Positions 1 to 9,853 of a DNA stretch of 64,000 nucleotides are shown piece after piece; position 1 is the first letter of the stretch, and each line of letters opens with the position of its first letter. The stretch is taken from the NCBI RefSeq assembly GCF_022601715.1, contig NZ_JAKVIM010000014.1, forward strand, positions 1 through 64,000, given 5' to 3'. The notes beneath the pieces were generated by a model. That model was not told where the DNA came from. It saw nothing but the letters and a program-made list of their open reading frames with translations, and ran no database searches. The DNA is from Acinetobacter zhairuonensis (lineage in GTDB: Bacteria > Pseudomonadota > Gammaproteobacteria > Pseudomonadales > Moraxellaceae). The translations under genes and the position numbers were made by a program.

Positions 1-116
1 CCATCGATCAGTTCAGCAGGCTGTCCTGCTGTGCCAAAACCACCAATCATGATGGTTGAGCCGTCGGTGATTTGGGATAAAACTTCGTGAATGGAAGTCG
101 AGGATTTATTGATCAT
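1..116 (-). CDS. catI: 3-oxoadipate CoA-transferase subunit A, N-terminal fragment
   Basis: Only the first 38 codons are inside the window; the gene continues past position 1. The ATG complement is at 114-116. The peptide begins MINKSSTSIHEVL and contains the family's IMIGGFGTAGQPAELI segment, the N-terminal CoA-binding glycine motif of the alpha subunit of succinyl-CoA:3-ketoacid CoA-transferases. The enzyme transfers CoA from succinyl-CoA to 3-oxoadipate, the step after enol-lactone hydrolysis. It lies 159 bp after catA on the same strand, so the catechol branch continues leftwards. The catI name rather than pcaI rests on this catechol context; sequence alone would not separate them. Confidence 0.85.
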   Translation of the reverse strand, partial: MINKSSTSIHEVLSQITDGSTIMIGGFGTAGQPAELID

Positions 117-275
117 GTAAAGCACCTATACATGGATTTCGGAACTGCTTCATTCGTGCAAATATCAAATGTCGAAAAAGGGAGTAAGAAACTAAAAAGT
201 TGCGGTGTGAATTGGAAACTGAATGGAATGAGCCAAGTAATGCCTTAGCTCATTCATGTTTGAACGATTTAAGCG

Positions 276-1196
276 TTATGCCACTGCACGACGACGATCC
301 ACTTCAGTTGAAGGGGCAGAAGCCGCCTCTTTAACGAGTTCGATATTAAAGGTGATGTGTTTAAATGGTTTGTCTAAACCACGACGTTGAATTTCAGTAG
401 GGTCAGTTACATCAACTGCTGTAGCCACTAAGCCATCACGGGTAGCAAATGCAAAGTCATCCCAAAGGTATTTGTCACCTTCAATGTTGAATTGCGTAGT
501 TAACTTACGGAAGCCAGGTGCAGAAACAAAGTAGTGCACATGCGAAGGACGGTTACCATGACGACCTAACTTATTCAGTACTGCTTGAGTAGTGCCTTCA
601 GGAGGGCAACCATAGCCAACTGGCATCGTCGTTAAAGCGGTATATTGACCATTTTCATCAGTCAAAATCGTACGACGTAAATTAAACTCAGACTGAGACT
701 TATCAAAGAAAGAATAATTGCCCATGCTGTTGGCATGCCACATTTCTACTTTGGCATTTTCAATGATTTGACCATCAGCATCGCGAACCAAACCTTCAAT
801 AATCAAAGTATCAATCTTGTCTGATTCACTGCCATCATCCATACGTGCAAAGCCAACCGTTTCAGGCGCACCAGCAACATACAAAGGACCTTCAATAGTA
901 CGCGGCGTACCACCCGTTACACCCGCTTTGGCATCTGCTTCATCAGCACGTAAATCTAAATAATGCTCTAAACCTAAACCAGCAGCTAACAGACCAAGTT
1001 CATTGGCTTGACCTGCATCGGTGAAATATTCCAAACCTTTCCAAACTTCAGAAGGTTGAATATCCAAATCTTCAATGGCTTGGAAAAGATCACCAAGCAG
1101 ACGAACAATAATTTGCTGAATGCGAGTATCGACAGGTCCTTGTGCCGTATCGACATTCATTTGCTTAACGAGAGCATCAATTTGTTGACGATTCAT
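276..1196 (-). CDS. catA: catechol 1,2-dioxygenase
   Basis: Intradiol dioxygenase of 306 aa that cleaves catechol to cis,cis-muconate using non-haem Fe(III). The N-terminal helical dimerisation domain covers about residues 1-105 and the catalytic beta-sandwich the rest. The expected iron ligands are visible: Tyr161 (in MGNYSFF), Tyr195 (in VGYGCPP), and His219 and His221 (in RPSHVHYF). Length matches family members (about 300-311 aa). The start ATG is preceded by a strong CAGGAG ribosome site. It sits 127 bp downstream of catC and upstream of catI, so catechol formed by AntABC is opened by a product of the same cluster. The gap to catC holds an inverted repeat (GTGGCATT, 1227-1234 and 1266-1273). 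Confidence 0.95.
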   Translation of the reverse strand: MNRQQIDALVKQMNVDTAQGPVDTRIQQIIVRLLGDLFQAIEDLDIQPSEVWKGLEYFTDAGQANELGLLAAGLGLEHYLDLRADEADAKAGVTGGTPRTIEGPLYVAGAPETVGFARMDDGSESDKIDTLIIEGLVRDADGQIIENAKVEMWHANSMGNYSFFDKSQSEFNLRRTILTDENGQYTALTTMPVGYGCPPEGTTQAVLNKLGRHGNRPSHVHYFVSAPGFRKLTTQFNIEGDKYLWDDFAFATRDGLVATAVDVTDPTEIQRRGLDKPFKHITFNIELVKEAASAPSTEVDRRRAVA

Positions 1197-1323
1197 ACTA
1201 TATCTCCTGAAGTATGTGGATTATGCGTGGCATTATTATTGGCTATTGTTTTAGCTAGTATTTTTAATGCCACAGTCCTTGTTGCTATTGAAATTCGGTT
1301 TTATTGTGCTACAGCTTTAAGCC

Positions 1324-1614
1324 TTATGAATCATCCTCACGGATGGAAGAGGGATGACGATTTAACGGCATCACTTCAATGTTCATAAATGGATAAAGCG
1401 GTAATCCTTGTAAAATGTTGTGCAGCTCTTCATTGCTCTCGACATCAAAAATGCTGATGTTGGAGTACTGACCTGTTATACGCCAGATGTGTCGCCATTT
1501 TCCAGAACGTTGTAATTCCTGTGAATATGCTTTTTCAATGGCTTTCACTTCATTGACTTTTTCAAGCGGCATATCAAGCGGAATATGCACATCCATGCGT
1601 ACGTGAAATAACAT
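1324..1614 (-). CDS. catC: muconolactone delta-isomerase
   Basis: A 96-aa protein beginning MLFHVRMDVHIPLDMP, the typical start of the small decameric muconolactone isomerases, which convert muconolactone to 3-oxoadipate enol-lactone. Length is the family norm (92-97 aa). The start codon is inside the 3' end of catB: the AAGGA ribosome site lies within the catB reading frame and the two genes overlap by 41 nt, so translation is probably coupled. The product is the third step after catechol cleavage; catA follows downstream. Confidence 0.95.
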   Translation of the reverse strand: MLFHVRMDVHIPLDMPLEKVNEVKAIEKAYSQELQRSGKWRHIWRITGQYSNISIFDVESNEELHNILQGLPLYPFMNIEVMPLNRHPSSIREDDS

Positions 1615-2737
1615 TTACAGCTTCCTTATTTTTGCGTCGTAGTTGTTCAATTTTGTCTTCGTCAATTTCAATCCCTAAACCTGCACCTTTAGGCAGATGA
1701 AGTTCAAAATTTTCGTAACGAAGGGGGGTTTTTAAAATTTCTTCAGTCAGGAGCAATGGACCAAATAATTCGGTACCAAATGCCAGTGTTTCAAAAGTCG
1801 AGAAGGCATGCGCAGAAGCGATACTACCAATTGGACCTTCAAGCATGGTGCCGCCATATAGATCGATACCTGCTAAGCCTGCAATTTTGGCAACTTCACA
1901 GGCTTCTAGCAGACCACCTGATTGTTCAATCTTGACTGCAAAGACATCTGCACCATGACTTTTCGCAATGCGGTATGCACTGTCAGGACCTGTTAATGCT
2001 TCATCTGCCATAATCGCAACATCAAAGCGCTGAGTTAAACGTGCCAGAGCTTCGGTATTTTGAATCGCACACGGTTGCTCAATCAGGTCGATACCACCGT
2101 CTTGCAATTGTTGAATACCACGGATACATTCCAGTTCTGACCAAGCACGGTTTACATCTACGCGAACGCTGATGTCTGCACCCAAGGCTTTTTTAATCGC
2201 AATCACATGGTCAACATCTTGCTGTAACGGACGCGCACCAATTTTGAGTTTGAATGTATTGTGACGTTTCAGCTCAATCATTTTTTCCGCTTCAGCAATA
2301 TCTTTTTCGGTATCGCCTGAAGCCAGTGTCCACAGTACAGGTAAGCTGTCACGTAAACGGCCACCCAGTAATTCGCTGATCGGTAAGCCTAGATGCTTGG
2401 CTTGAATATCTAGCAGAGCAGTTTGAATGGCACATTTGGCAAAACGATTGCCATTAATATTTTTACGGATCAGTTTTAAGGTTTGAGCAACATTTAACTC
2501 TTTTACTGAAGTCAGTAATGGTGCAAAGTAAGTATCAATATTGGCTTTGACACTTTCTGGGCTTTCTTCACCATAGTTCAGTCCACCAATAGTGGTGGCT
2601 TCGCCCCAACCGATAAAACCATCCGTGGTTGTAATTTTTACGAGCACTAAGGTTTGAATACGCATCGTCGTCACAGACAGTTGATGCGGGCGGATCGTTG
2701 GGATATCCACGAGTATAGTTTCTATGCTTTTATACAT
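1574..2737 (-). CDS. catB: muconate cycloisomerase
   Basis: Enolase-superfamily enzyme of 387 aa that lactonises cis,cis-muconate to muconolactone. The capping domain covers about residues 1-130 and is followed by the TIM barrel. Catalytic and metal residues are visible: Lys163/Lys165 (FKLKIG), Asp194 (RVDVNRAW), Glu220 (LIEQP), Asp245 (IMADEA) and Lys269 (FAVKIEQSGG). It is about 15 residues longer than usual because the frame runs 41 nt into catC; the tail after about residue 372 is probably not conserved. First gene of the catB-catC-catA-catI run, divergent from catM across 100 bp. Confidence 0.95.
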   Translation of the reverse strand: MYKSIETILVDIPTIRPHQLSVTTMRIQTLVLVKITTTDGFIGWGEATTIGGLNYGEESPESVKANIDTYFAPLLTSVKELNVAQTLKLIRKNINGNRFAKCAIQTALLDIQAKHLGLPISELLGGRLRDSLPVLWTLASGDTEKDIAEAEKMIELKRHNTFKLKIGARPLQQDVDHVIAIKKALGADISVRVDVNRAWSELECIRGIQQLQDGGIDLIEQPCAIQNTEALARLTQRFDVAIMADEALTGPDSAYRIAKSHGADVFAVKIEQSGGLLEACEVAKIAGLAGIDLYGGTMLEGPIGSIASAHAFSTFETLAFGTELFGPLLLTEEILKTPLRYENFELHLPKGAGLGIEIDEDKIEQLRRKNKEAVNVISRTHGCAYSA

Positions 2738-2766
2738 GAAGTTTCAACTGTTACGAACTTGTTTGT

Positions 2767-2781
2767 ATACCATAGAAGAAT
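2767..2781. promoter_or_regulatory. possible CatM binding site in the catB-catM gap
   Basis: CatM and BenM of Acinetobacter bind LysR-type sites of the form ATAC-N7-GTAT. Between the divergent genes I see ATAC at 2767-2770, seven bases, then GAAT at 2778-2781. This is a near match with one wrong base in the second half. Position between the regulator and its target is right; sequence support is modest. Confidence 0.4.
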
Positions 2782-2825
2782 GTAATCGCCTAAAATAGAT
2801 ATAGAATGGTATTTAAAAATACTAA

Positions 2826-3749
<924 letters not shown>

Positions 3750-3771
3750 TTTCTAGTTTTTAAAAAATGAA

Positions 3772-3796
3772 AATGCCTCATCAATGATGAGGCATT
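3772..3796 (-). terminator. terminator of antABC
   Basis: Perfect 11-bp stem (AATGCCTCATC / GATGAGGCATT) with a 3-nt loop. On the minus strand it is followed by a T-rich stretch, so it ends the antABC transcript. On the plus strand an A-run follows, so it is a poor terminator for catM. The 175 bp between it and the antC stop hold no gene longer than a few codons. Confidence 0.8.
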
Positions 3797-3971
3797 AAAA
3801 AAACTTGTGTTGATGTGTCGGTTTTTTCTCATGAAGGGAGAAAGAGGGCGCAAGCAATCACGAAAGAAGTCCAAAGTACAAACCACAAAATCAATCAGAC
3901 GAATTAAGCTGTAGTTATTACGTTGCTGAAATCCGCTTCATCTTCTCATTGGTTTTCCTTCACGATTTGAA

Positions 3972-5003
3972 TTAAGCACGTGCGGTATTACTTTGCAAAA
4001 ACTTTTCGCTATACAGTCGATAATCTTGTAATGCGTGCTCGTCTAGCCAACTTTTCACTGCTTCAATCATCGGTGGTGGACCACACAAATACATGTCGAA
4101 TGCTTGTTCAGCCAATTGATCCTTATTCAAATGTTCATGAATAAAGCCTGCTTTACCTTGCCACTCTTCCGAAGCCTTGGTCACAATTGGGTGGTAGCTA
4201 AAGTTCGGGAATTGTTCACCATAGGCGTGCAGACGTTGTTGCTCGCATAAATCGGTTTCCGTGTTGACCCCATAGTAAAGTTGAATGGGTGGGGTATTCG
4301 CTTGATCAGCTAAATTGTCGAGCATGCCCAAAAATGCCGATAAACCGGTACCACCTGCAACAAAGACCAGTGGACGTTCTACTTCGCGTAAGTAGAAACT
4401 ACCTAAAGGTGCTTCAATCATCAGTGTTTGACCAATCTGACAACGATCACGTAAGTAATTACTCATGACACCATCGGGTAATAGGCGAATCAGAAACTGT
4501 AATTGGTTAGTGCCATTTGGACGGTTGGCAAAAGAATATGAGCGCCAGTCATCTGTACCTGGAATTTGCAAGCGAGCATATTGTCCAGGAAGATATTGCA
4601 GTTGTGAGCTATAGTTGCTCGCATCCAAATGTAAAATCGCAGTGGTTTCAGAAACCAGTTCAACCGCAGTGACTTTGGTTTCAATTTTTAAACTTTCACC
4701 CGCATTGCAAATGCTAGAGTCATGATCAAAATAAAACGCGGCATCAGATTTCACACGGGTTTGGCAGGCTAACATTTTTCGTTCCGCCAAATCACGCTCA
4801 CTTAATGCATCTTCATCCACATAGTCTTGAGCGTAAATGCCCGTTTCGCATTGACCTTGGCAAGTGCCGCAGACGCCTTCACGGCAATCCAGTGGTAATT
4901 TGATGCCTTGACGAACTGCTGCATCGAGCAGCAATTCATCTTGGTTGACCGAGATAAAAAAGGTTTTGCCATCGGCAAAATTTAGAGCAACAGAATGTCC
5001 CAT
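3972..5003 (-). CDS. antC: anthranilate 1,2-dioxygenase, electron-transfer (reductase) component
   Basis: Reductase of 343 aa passing electrons from NADH through FAD and a plant-type [2Fe-2S] centre to AntAB. The N-terminal ferredoxin domain has Cys40, Cys45, Cys48 and Cys80 (CREGVCGTCQG ... LACQTR). The FAD domain (RSYSFAN) and NAD domain (FVAGGTGLSAFLGML ... YLCGPPPMIEAV) follow. The gene is 10 bp after antB. Length equals what I recall for AntC of A. baylyi (343 aa), and no diol dehydrogenase gene (benD) follows. Both points favour anthranilate over benzoate dioxygenase. Confidence 0.9.
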   Translation of the reverse strand: MGHSVALNFADGKTFFISVNQDELLLDAAVRQGIKLPLDCREGVCGTCQGQCETGIYAQDYVDEDALSERDLAERKMLACQTRVKSDAAFYFDHDSSICNAGESLKIETKVTAVELVSETTAILHLDASNYSSQLQYLPGQYARLQIPGTDDWRSYSFANRPNGTNQLQFLIRLLPDGVMSNYLRDRCQIGQTLMIEAPLGSFYLREVERPLVFVAGGTGLSAFLGMLDNLADQANTPPIQLYYGVNTETDLCEQQRLHAYGEQFPNFSYHPIVTKASEEWQGKAGFIHEHLNKDQLAEQAFDMYLCGPPPMIEAVKSWLDEHALQDYRLYSEKFLQSNTARA

Positions 5004-5013
5004 GATCTACTCC

Positions 5014-5505
5014 TTAGACGTGGTAGAAGTCGAGAACAGAATCAATTTTGTCATTCAGCAAAATGCTGTGTTGACGACGAATTTTGAAACTTTGCTCTGT
5101 TTTACGCAGTAAGTAGGTGGCATGACCGTAGAAAGAGCCTTCTAAGCCTTGACGGTTATACAGCGTATGCCAAGCAACTTTGGCTTCTATCAGACCATCT
5201 TCTAGAGTATTCACTTGCACATTGTTAATGCTGTGAAAGGTACGTGGTAAAGGCATCGCAGATGCTGCTTTGCCAGTACGAATACGGAATACTCGGTCTT
5301 CTAAACCTGCACGATCTGGATAGTAAATATAGGACAAGCCCTGATTTGGATCTTGTACATAATTATGGTCGTCAATCCACTGCGGAATATGATATTCACT
5401 GTCTTCATCATAAAGATCAAGATAGGCATCCCAGTCGTATTTATCGCAAAGTTCTGATTTTTTGTACAAAAATTGAGAAACTTCAAATTGTAAATCTTGT
5501 GACAT
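5014..5505 (-). CDS. antB: anthranilate 1,2-dioxygenase, small subunit
   Basis: Beta subunit (163 aa) of a ring-hydroxylating dioxygenase, SnoaL/NTF2-like fold. It begins MSQDLQFEVSQFLYKKSELCDKYDWDAYLDLYDED, typical of BenB/AntB/XylY. It has no metal or redox centre and stabilises the alpha3-beta3 hexamer. It starts 2 bp after the antA stop and is 10 bp before antC, so the three are co-transcribed. Length matches the AntB I recall from ADP1 (163 aa); BenB is longer. Confidence 0.9.
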   Translation of the reverse strand: MSQDLQFEVSQFLYKKSELCDKYDWDAYLDLYDEDSEYHIPQWIDDHNYVQDPNQGLSYIYYPDRAGLEDRVFRIRTGKAASAMPLPRTFHSINNVQVNTLEDGLIEAKVAWHTLYNRQGLEGSFYGHATYLLRKTEQSFKIRRQHSILLNDKIDSVLDFYHV

Positions 5506-5507
5506 GG

Positions 5508-6923
5508 TTACACCTCATCCATTACGCTATTATTTTGAAAAGTAATATCGAGCATTTTTAACGATTTTTTCTGGAAGCCATCGAGCATCAGACGTTGCCA
5601 GTGACCATGTTGGTTGACATACAAACCTTCATGAGTAAATTCACGTCCTGTAATTACAGGTTCGATACCTAAATCAATTGAGTTTTTGGTTGGACCATAT
5701 TCCCAAGCGTGATAACCACGAGAAATATCACTCCAACGCTCTAGTCGTGCTTGGAAGCCTTTTTGTTGTTCGCGGAATTCAACCAAGTCATCTGGTGTGC
5801 CTAAACCAGAAACATTAAAGAAATCTTCAAACTGGCGAATACGGTTACGACGCGCTTCTTCAGATTCACCTTTCACACCAATACACTGACTGATGACTTC
5901 AGTTTTATTCCAAGCGACTGGTCGTACAATCCGTAATTGTGAACTGATCTGATCCATGAAGAACAGGCTAGGGTATAAGTTTAAATTTCTTAAACGATGC
6001 ATGGCCCATTCAGCATATTTCTGACCATATTTTTCCACCAAATATGGCATTACGGTGCTATAGCCAGGACGAACAGTTGGATTCGGCATGTCGCTGAATA
6101 ACACCGTATGTCCATTTTTAAAGCTAAACCAGCCATCATCCGTTTCGGCATCACCTGCACCCAATTTACTGTAATCAAGGGTGTCTAATTCTCCACCTTT
6201 GGCTGCATTGACTTGTTGACGATGCTGTACAGTTGAAACGTAGTTATAGTGCACGGTGCTGACATGGTAACCATCTAGACCATTTTCATTTTGCAATTTC
6301 CAGTTGCCAGCAAAGGTGTAGGTTGATTTGCCTTGTAAAACTTCAAGTTCGCCTGTAGGAGATTGATTCACCATCAAATCAAGGAAGATTTTGGTATCGC
6401 CTAGGAATTCTTCTAAGGTATCGGTTGCCTGAGTGTCTAGGCTAACGAATACAAAACCGCGATAGCTTGCAATACGTCCTTGCTTCAGCCCGCGTGTAGA
6501 TTTATCGAAATCTTCACAATATTCGCCCGGCGCTTTCACTTTGACTAAGCGACCATCAGACTTATAACACCAAGCATGGAACGGGCAAGTGAAGGTAGAT
6601 TGATTGCCTTTGCTGACACGTGTTAGCGTTGCACCACGGTGTTCACAGGCATTGACCATGGCATGCAACTGACCATTACCATCACGGCTAACAATGATTG
6701 GCTGGCGACCAATTTGAACGGTGAGAAAATCATGGTTGTTTGGAATTTCGCTTTCATGGCAGGCATAAATCCAGACTTTTTCGAAAATGAACTCCATTTC
6801 CAGATCAAACAGTTCTGGTTGGGTAAACATATCTCGTGCGACGCGAAAAACGCCATCTTGAGGACGAAAGTCAATGCATCCATCCACCAAGTCATTCCAT
6901 TGTTGTAAATTAGATGAGGTCAT
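5508..6923 (-). CDS. antA: anthranilate 1,2-dioxygenase, large subunit
   Basis: Catalytic alpha subunit, 471 aa. Rieske centre: Cys93, His95, Cys113, His116 (CEHRG ... CPFHAW). Mononuclear iron site: His220 and His225 with bridging Asp217 (GLDGYHVSTVHYNY). The enzyme dihydroxylates anthranilate at C1-C2. The product spontaneously loses NH3 and CO2 to give catechol, so no cis-diol dehydrogenase is needed. The sequence closely follows my recollection of A. baylyi AntA, including SISPTG-like neighbours such as ELEVLQGKS and the SVMDEV end. An AAGGA ribosome site precedes the ATG. A short inverted repeat (TCAATC/GATTGA, 6940-6958) lies just upstream. Confidence 0.92.
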   Translation of the reverse strand: MTSSNLQQWNDLVDGCIDFRPQDGVFRVARDMFTQPELFDLEMEFIFEKVWIYACHESEIPNNHDFLTVQIGRQPIIVSRDGNGQLHAMVNACEHRGATLTRVSKGNQSTFTCPFHAWCYKSDGRLVKVKAPGEYCEDFDKSTRGLKQGRIASYRGFVFVSLDTQATDTLEEFLGDTKIFLDLMVNQSPTGELEVLQGKSTYTFAGNWKLQNENGLDGYHVSTVHYNYVSTVQHRQQVNAAKGGELDTLDYSKLGAGDAETDDGWFSFKNGHTVLFSDMPNPTVRPGYSTVMPYLVEKYGQKYAEWAMHRLRNLNLYPSLFFMDQISSQLRIVRPVAWNKTEVISQCIGVKGESEEARRNRIRQFEDFFNVSGLGTPDDLVEFREQQKGFQARLERWSDISRGYHAWEYGPTKNSIDLGIEPVITGREFTHEGLYVNQHGHWQRLMLDGFQKKSLKMLDITFQNNSVMDEV

Positions 6924-7084
6924 GTGCTCAATCCTTCAGTCAATCTGCTTTAGATTGATTGAAACGCGATTGCGCGCTTGCCTCTATCCACTTTTTCCAG
7001 ATGTTTATCCAGTGCGTGCAGCTTTAATTTTAAAGTGTTTAGATTTGGGATTTTACTGCCAAATAAAATTGAAAAGAGACTGCT

Positions 7085-7693
7085 TTAAGCTGAGGGAATG
7101 ATCAGGTCCAGTTGCTGTAGCATAATATTGACATATTTATGTATATCATCTTTAAAAATCATATATTGAAGGGCTAAGCCATAGCTTAAAGAAATGATTT
7201 CTAGCAGTTTGGATTCACGTTGGCTTGACTCTGCTAAAGAAAAATTTGGAATCAGTTGCAGTAAAACTTCTAAAATTTGTGCTTGATGATTCTGCCAAAC
7301 TTGTTGGTACTCGTTGGAAAATACAGGGTCACGTGCCGCATATAATTGCAATTCAATGGAGATTTTCAACCATTCATCATGCTGGAAAAAATCGACGAAC
7401 CATTGTTCTAGCGCTGCTTTTAAATCAGGCTTTGCTAGATTGGCTTGCGTAATCATTTTTTGTAGTTGCTGGTTTTCTTGTTCAAACTGAATTTTCAGTA
7501 AGGTGAGTAAAAAATCTTCTTTGTGCTCAAAATTTGAGTAAAAAGCACCTTGGGTATAGCCTGCATATTTTGAAATATTCCGAATCGATACCGCACTATA
7601 ACCTTGTTCAGAAATAAGGTGAAATCCCGCTTCAATTAACAGATTTCTTGTCTGAATCTGTTTTTCATCTCGGGAAATTTTTGCTGGTTTCAT
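7085..7693 (-). CDS. TetR-family transcriptional regulator
   Basis: Protein of 202 aa with an N-terminal TetR helix-turn-helix (residues about 10-55: GYSAVSIRNISKYAGYTQGAFYSNFEHKEDFL) and an all-helical ligand domain. It lies 160 bp upstream of antA on the same strand and is divergent from the quinone reductase at 7814, with a palindrome between them. TetR proteins in this arrangement usually repress the divergent gene and themselves. Whether it also affects antABC by read-through cannot be told. Ligand unknown; a quinone or aromatic electrophile is a guess from the neighbour. Confidence 0.85.
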   Translation of the reverse strand: MKPAKISRDEKQIQTRNLLIEAGFHLISEQGYSAVSIRNISKYAGYTQGAFYSNFEHKEDFLLTLLKIQFEQENQQLQKMITQANLAKPDLKAALEQWFVDFFQHDEWLKISIELQLYAARDPVFSNEYQQVWQNHQAQILEVLLQLIPNFSLAESSQRESKLLEIISLSYGLALQYMIFKDDIHKYVNIMLQQLDLIIPSA

Positions 7694-7710
7694 AGATTAA
7701 TTCTAACTTC

Positions 7711-7728
7711 AGATATCACTTGATATCT
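7711..7728. promoter_or_regulatory. palindromic operator between tetR and quinone reductase gene
   Basis: AGATATCA-CT-TGATATCT, a perfect 8-bp inverted repeat with a 2-bp centre, 18 nt upstream of the TetR start codon. Size and symmetry are typical of TetR operators. No second copy was noticed in the intergenic region. Confidence 0.65.
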
Positions 7729-7813
7729 TAGATTGTATGCGCTATTTTTGCTAGGTGTATTTCAGATAGCAGTTGAAATCCGAAATTAAATCGGTTCAAA
7801 CCTAGAGAAGAAT

Positions 7814-8467
7814 ATGAATAATGAGTTGAAAAGAAAAATCGTGGTGATTAATGCTCATCCATCATCAACTAGTTTTAATCACGCTTTAATGCAAGCCTAT
7901 ATTGAAGCAGTACCGTCTGATTTACAGGTTGAAGTAATTGAAATTGGGAAATTAAATTTTGAACCCAACTTAAAATATGGTTATGAACAACGATTGGAAC
8001 TTGAGCCAGATTTAAAAGCCGCTTGGGATAAAATAATCAGTGCGGATCATCTGGTCTGGGTTTTTCCAGTATGGTGGGGCGGCTTACCCGCAGTCAGTAA
8101 AGGCTTTATCGATCGTTTATTCCTACCCAGCCAAGCTTTTAGTTATCTTGAAAACAGCAATCGGATTCGCGGACATTTAAAAGGAAAAACCGCAAGAATC
8201 ATTACCACCTTAGATCAGGCGGGTTGGACCTACAAATGGTATTTTGGCGAACCGAGCACGCGGCAGCTAAAAGATACGACATTAAAGTTTTGTGGTGTAG
8301 GATCATTGAAGACACATTATTTAGGTCCTGTACGGGGTTCGAGTTTAGCGCAACGTCAAATCTGGATTGAATTCATGAAGGAACTGGCTCAGCGTGATTA
8401 TGACAACGTGTTTAAAAAGTCAGATCAAGGGTTGATGCAACGACTGCGGCTGTATTGGAGTCATTAA
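7814..8467 (+). CDS. NAD(P)H-dependent quinone oxidoreductase (flavodoxin-like fold)
   Basis: Protein of 217 aa of the Flavodoxin_2 family (YheR/MdaB/NQO1-like). Features seen: an N-terminal beta-strand plus phosphate loop (VVINAHPSSTSFNHAL), the flavin motif HLVWVFPVWWGGLPAVSKGFIDRLF, and FGEPSTRQLKDTTLKFCGVGSLKTHYLGPV. Such enzymes reduce quinones by two electrons and limit redox cycling. It is divergent from tetR and likely repressed by it. Being beside catechol-producing genes, a role in reducing o-quinones formed by catechol auto-oxidation is plausible but inferred. Confidence 0.8.
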   Translation: MNNELKRKIVVINAHPSSTSFNHALMQAYIEAVPSDLQVEVIEIGKLNFEPNLKYGYEQRLELEPDLKAAWDKIISADHLVWVFPVWWGGLPAVSKGFIDRLFLPSQAFSYLENSNRIRGHLKGKTARIITTLDQAGWTYKWYFGEPSTRQLKDTTLKFCGVGSLKTHYLGPVRGSSLAQRQIWIEFMKELAQRDYDNVFKKSDQGLMQRLRLYWSH

Positions 8468-8561
8468 CTACAGGTAATCGTGGGGAAAGCATTAGTTCGA
8501 TACAAATGACGGTTTCGATGCTTACTTCTATACCGTTGAAAAAGCCTAGACACAATCACCG

Positions 8562-9851
8562 CTATAAACCAAACTTTTTGCGGTAACGCCATAAACTGGT
8601 TCGGCTGATGCCCAAGGCTTGTGCCGCCAGTCCCAAATCATATTGATACTTTTTCAGGGTTTGCTGCAAGGTATAGGCATCGAGTTTTGTTGATTTGAGT
8701 AGTGCAGGTTGTTCAATTGTTTCAGGCTCTGATTCAGAATCTTGCAATCCATGAACGATTTCATCAGGTAAATCAGAAACAGTAATCTCGGGTCGTCCAT
8801 TTGCCATTGCTAGTGCATACAACAAGGTATTTTTAAGCTCGCGCACATTGCCAGGCCAATCATAGTGCATGAGTGTATTCATCGCGGCATCGGATAAACT
8901 AGGAGCTTGTGGTGTAGTCCGATGTTCATTTAAAAGATACTCAACAATCAGTGGAATATCTTCTTTTCGATCTCTTAAAGGGGGAACGAAGATGGGGATG
9001 ACACGTAAACGATAAAGTAAATCTTGTCGGAAACGACCTGATTTGGCTTCTTCACGCAGCGCGCGATGGGTCGCAGCAACAATACGGACATTCGACTTAA
9101 TCGATTTTTCTCCGCCTAAAGGTGTGAATTCGCCAATTTCCAGCACCCGTAACAATTTGGCTTGTAATTCCAGTGGAATCTCGGCAATTTCATCTAGAAA
9201 CAAGGTTCCACCTGCAGCGCGTTCAAATACGCCTTTGTGTTCACGAATGGCACCTGTAAATGCACCTTTCACATGCCCAAACAGTTCACTTTCCAATAAG
9301 CTGGCATTGAGTGCAGCACAGTTAATGGCAATAAACGGATGCCTGCTTCTGTGGCTATATTCATGAATGGCTTGAGCCACGAGTTCTTTACCACTGCCTG
9401 ATTCACCTCGAACCAATACTGGAAATTCGGTAATTGCAACCCGCTCAATAATCGAGAACATGTGTTGCATAGAGCTTGACTGGCTATGAAAGGTTTCTGC
9501 GAGAGATAACTGTTTTTGAGCTTTTGGTTTTACGGTATTTAAAGTAACAGGCTGAAATAGAAAAATTTCACCAATAAACGCTTGATCAAGCACCTTCAGT
9601 TTTTTTCGGGTCAACAAATAGTGTGAGGGTGAGTCAGGGAGTTGAACCATCCCATCATGTAGTTCGCTACTCAGAATTGAATCTTTTAATGTGGACATGG
9701 ATTTTTGATTCAGCTCAGATGTGCCATATTCATATATAAAATTTTGGCTCTGTTGCTCCAGAATTAAGATCAAACTTTCATCAATAAGGTTCTGTAATTG
9801 TTCTAAAAATAATTCTAACTGAGTTTGTAAGGCAAAACTGAGAATTTGCAT
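8562..9851 (-). CDS. sigma-54-dependent transcriptional activator (Fis-type HTH) of the sulfide operon
   Basis: Enhancer-binding protein of 429 aa. The N-terminal sensory region (1-125) has no domain I can name. The AAA+ domain shows Walker A GESGSGKE (149-156), the sigma-54 contact loop GAFTGA (196-201) and Walker B GGTLFLDE (214-221). A Fis-type HTH ends the protein ([24 protein letters not shown]). It faces a persulfide dioxygenase/sulfide:quinone oxidoreductase operon with a -24/-12 promoter, the layout described for FisR. Unlike FisR, whose sensing uses cysteines in the N-terminal domain, this protein has one cysteine only (Cys178, inside the AAA+ core). The signal may therefore be sensed differently. 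Confidence 0.88.
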   Translation of the reverse strand: MQILSFALQTQLELFLEQLQNLIDESLILILEQQSQNFIYEYGTSELNQKSMSTLKDSILSSELHDGMVQLPDSPSHYLLTRKKLKVLDQAFIGEIFLFQPVTLNTVKPKAQKQLSLAETFHSQSSSMQHMFSIIERVAITEFPVLVRGESGSGKELVAQAIHEYSHRSRHPFIAINCAALNASLLESELFGHVKGAFTGAIREHKGVFERAAGGTLFLDEIAEIPLELQAKLLRVLEIGEFTPLGGEKSIKSNVRIVAATHRALREEAKSGRFRQDLLYRLRVIPIFVPPLRDRKEDIPLIVEYLLNEHRTTPQAPSLSDAAMNTLMHYDWPGNVRELKNTLLYALAMANGRPEITVSDLPDEIVHGLQDSESEPETIEQPALLKSTKLDAYTLQQTLKKYQYDLGLAAQALGISRTSLWRYRKKFGL

Positions 9852-9853
9852 GA

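Noticed and set aside
3797..3971. A small gene after antC, with a ribosome-like site and ATG at 3949 on the minus strand.
   Set aside because: The frame stops after three codons and the overlapping frame after seven; no continuation looks coding.
3972..6923. Reading the dioxygenase genes as benABC (benzoate dioxygenase).
   Set aside because: Subunit lengths (471, 163, 343 aa) fit AntABC, and no benD follows, which benzoate oxidation would need.
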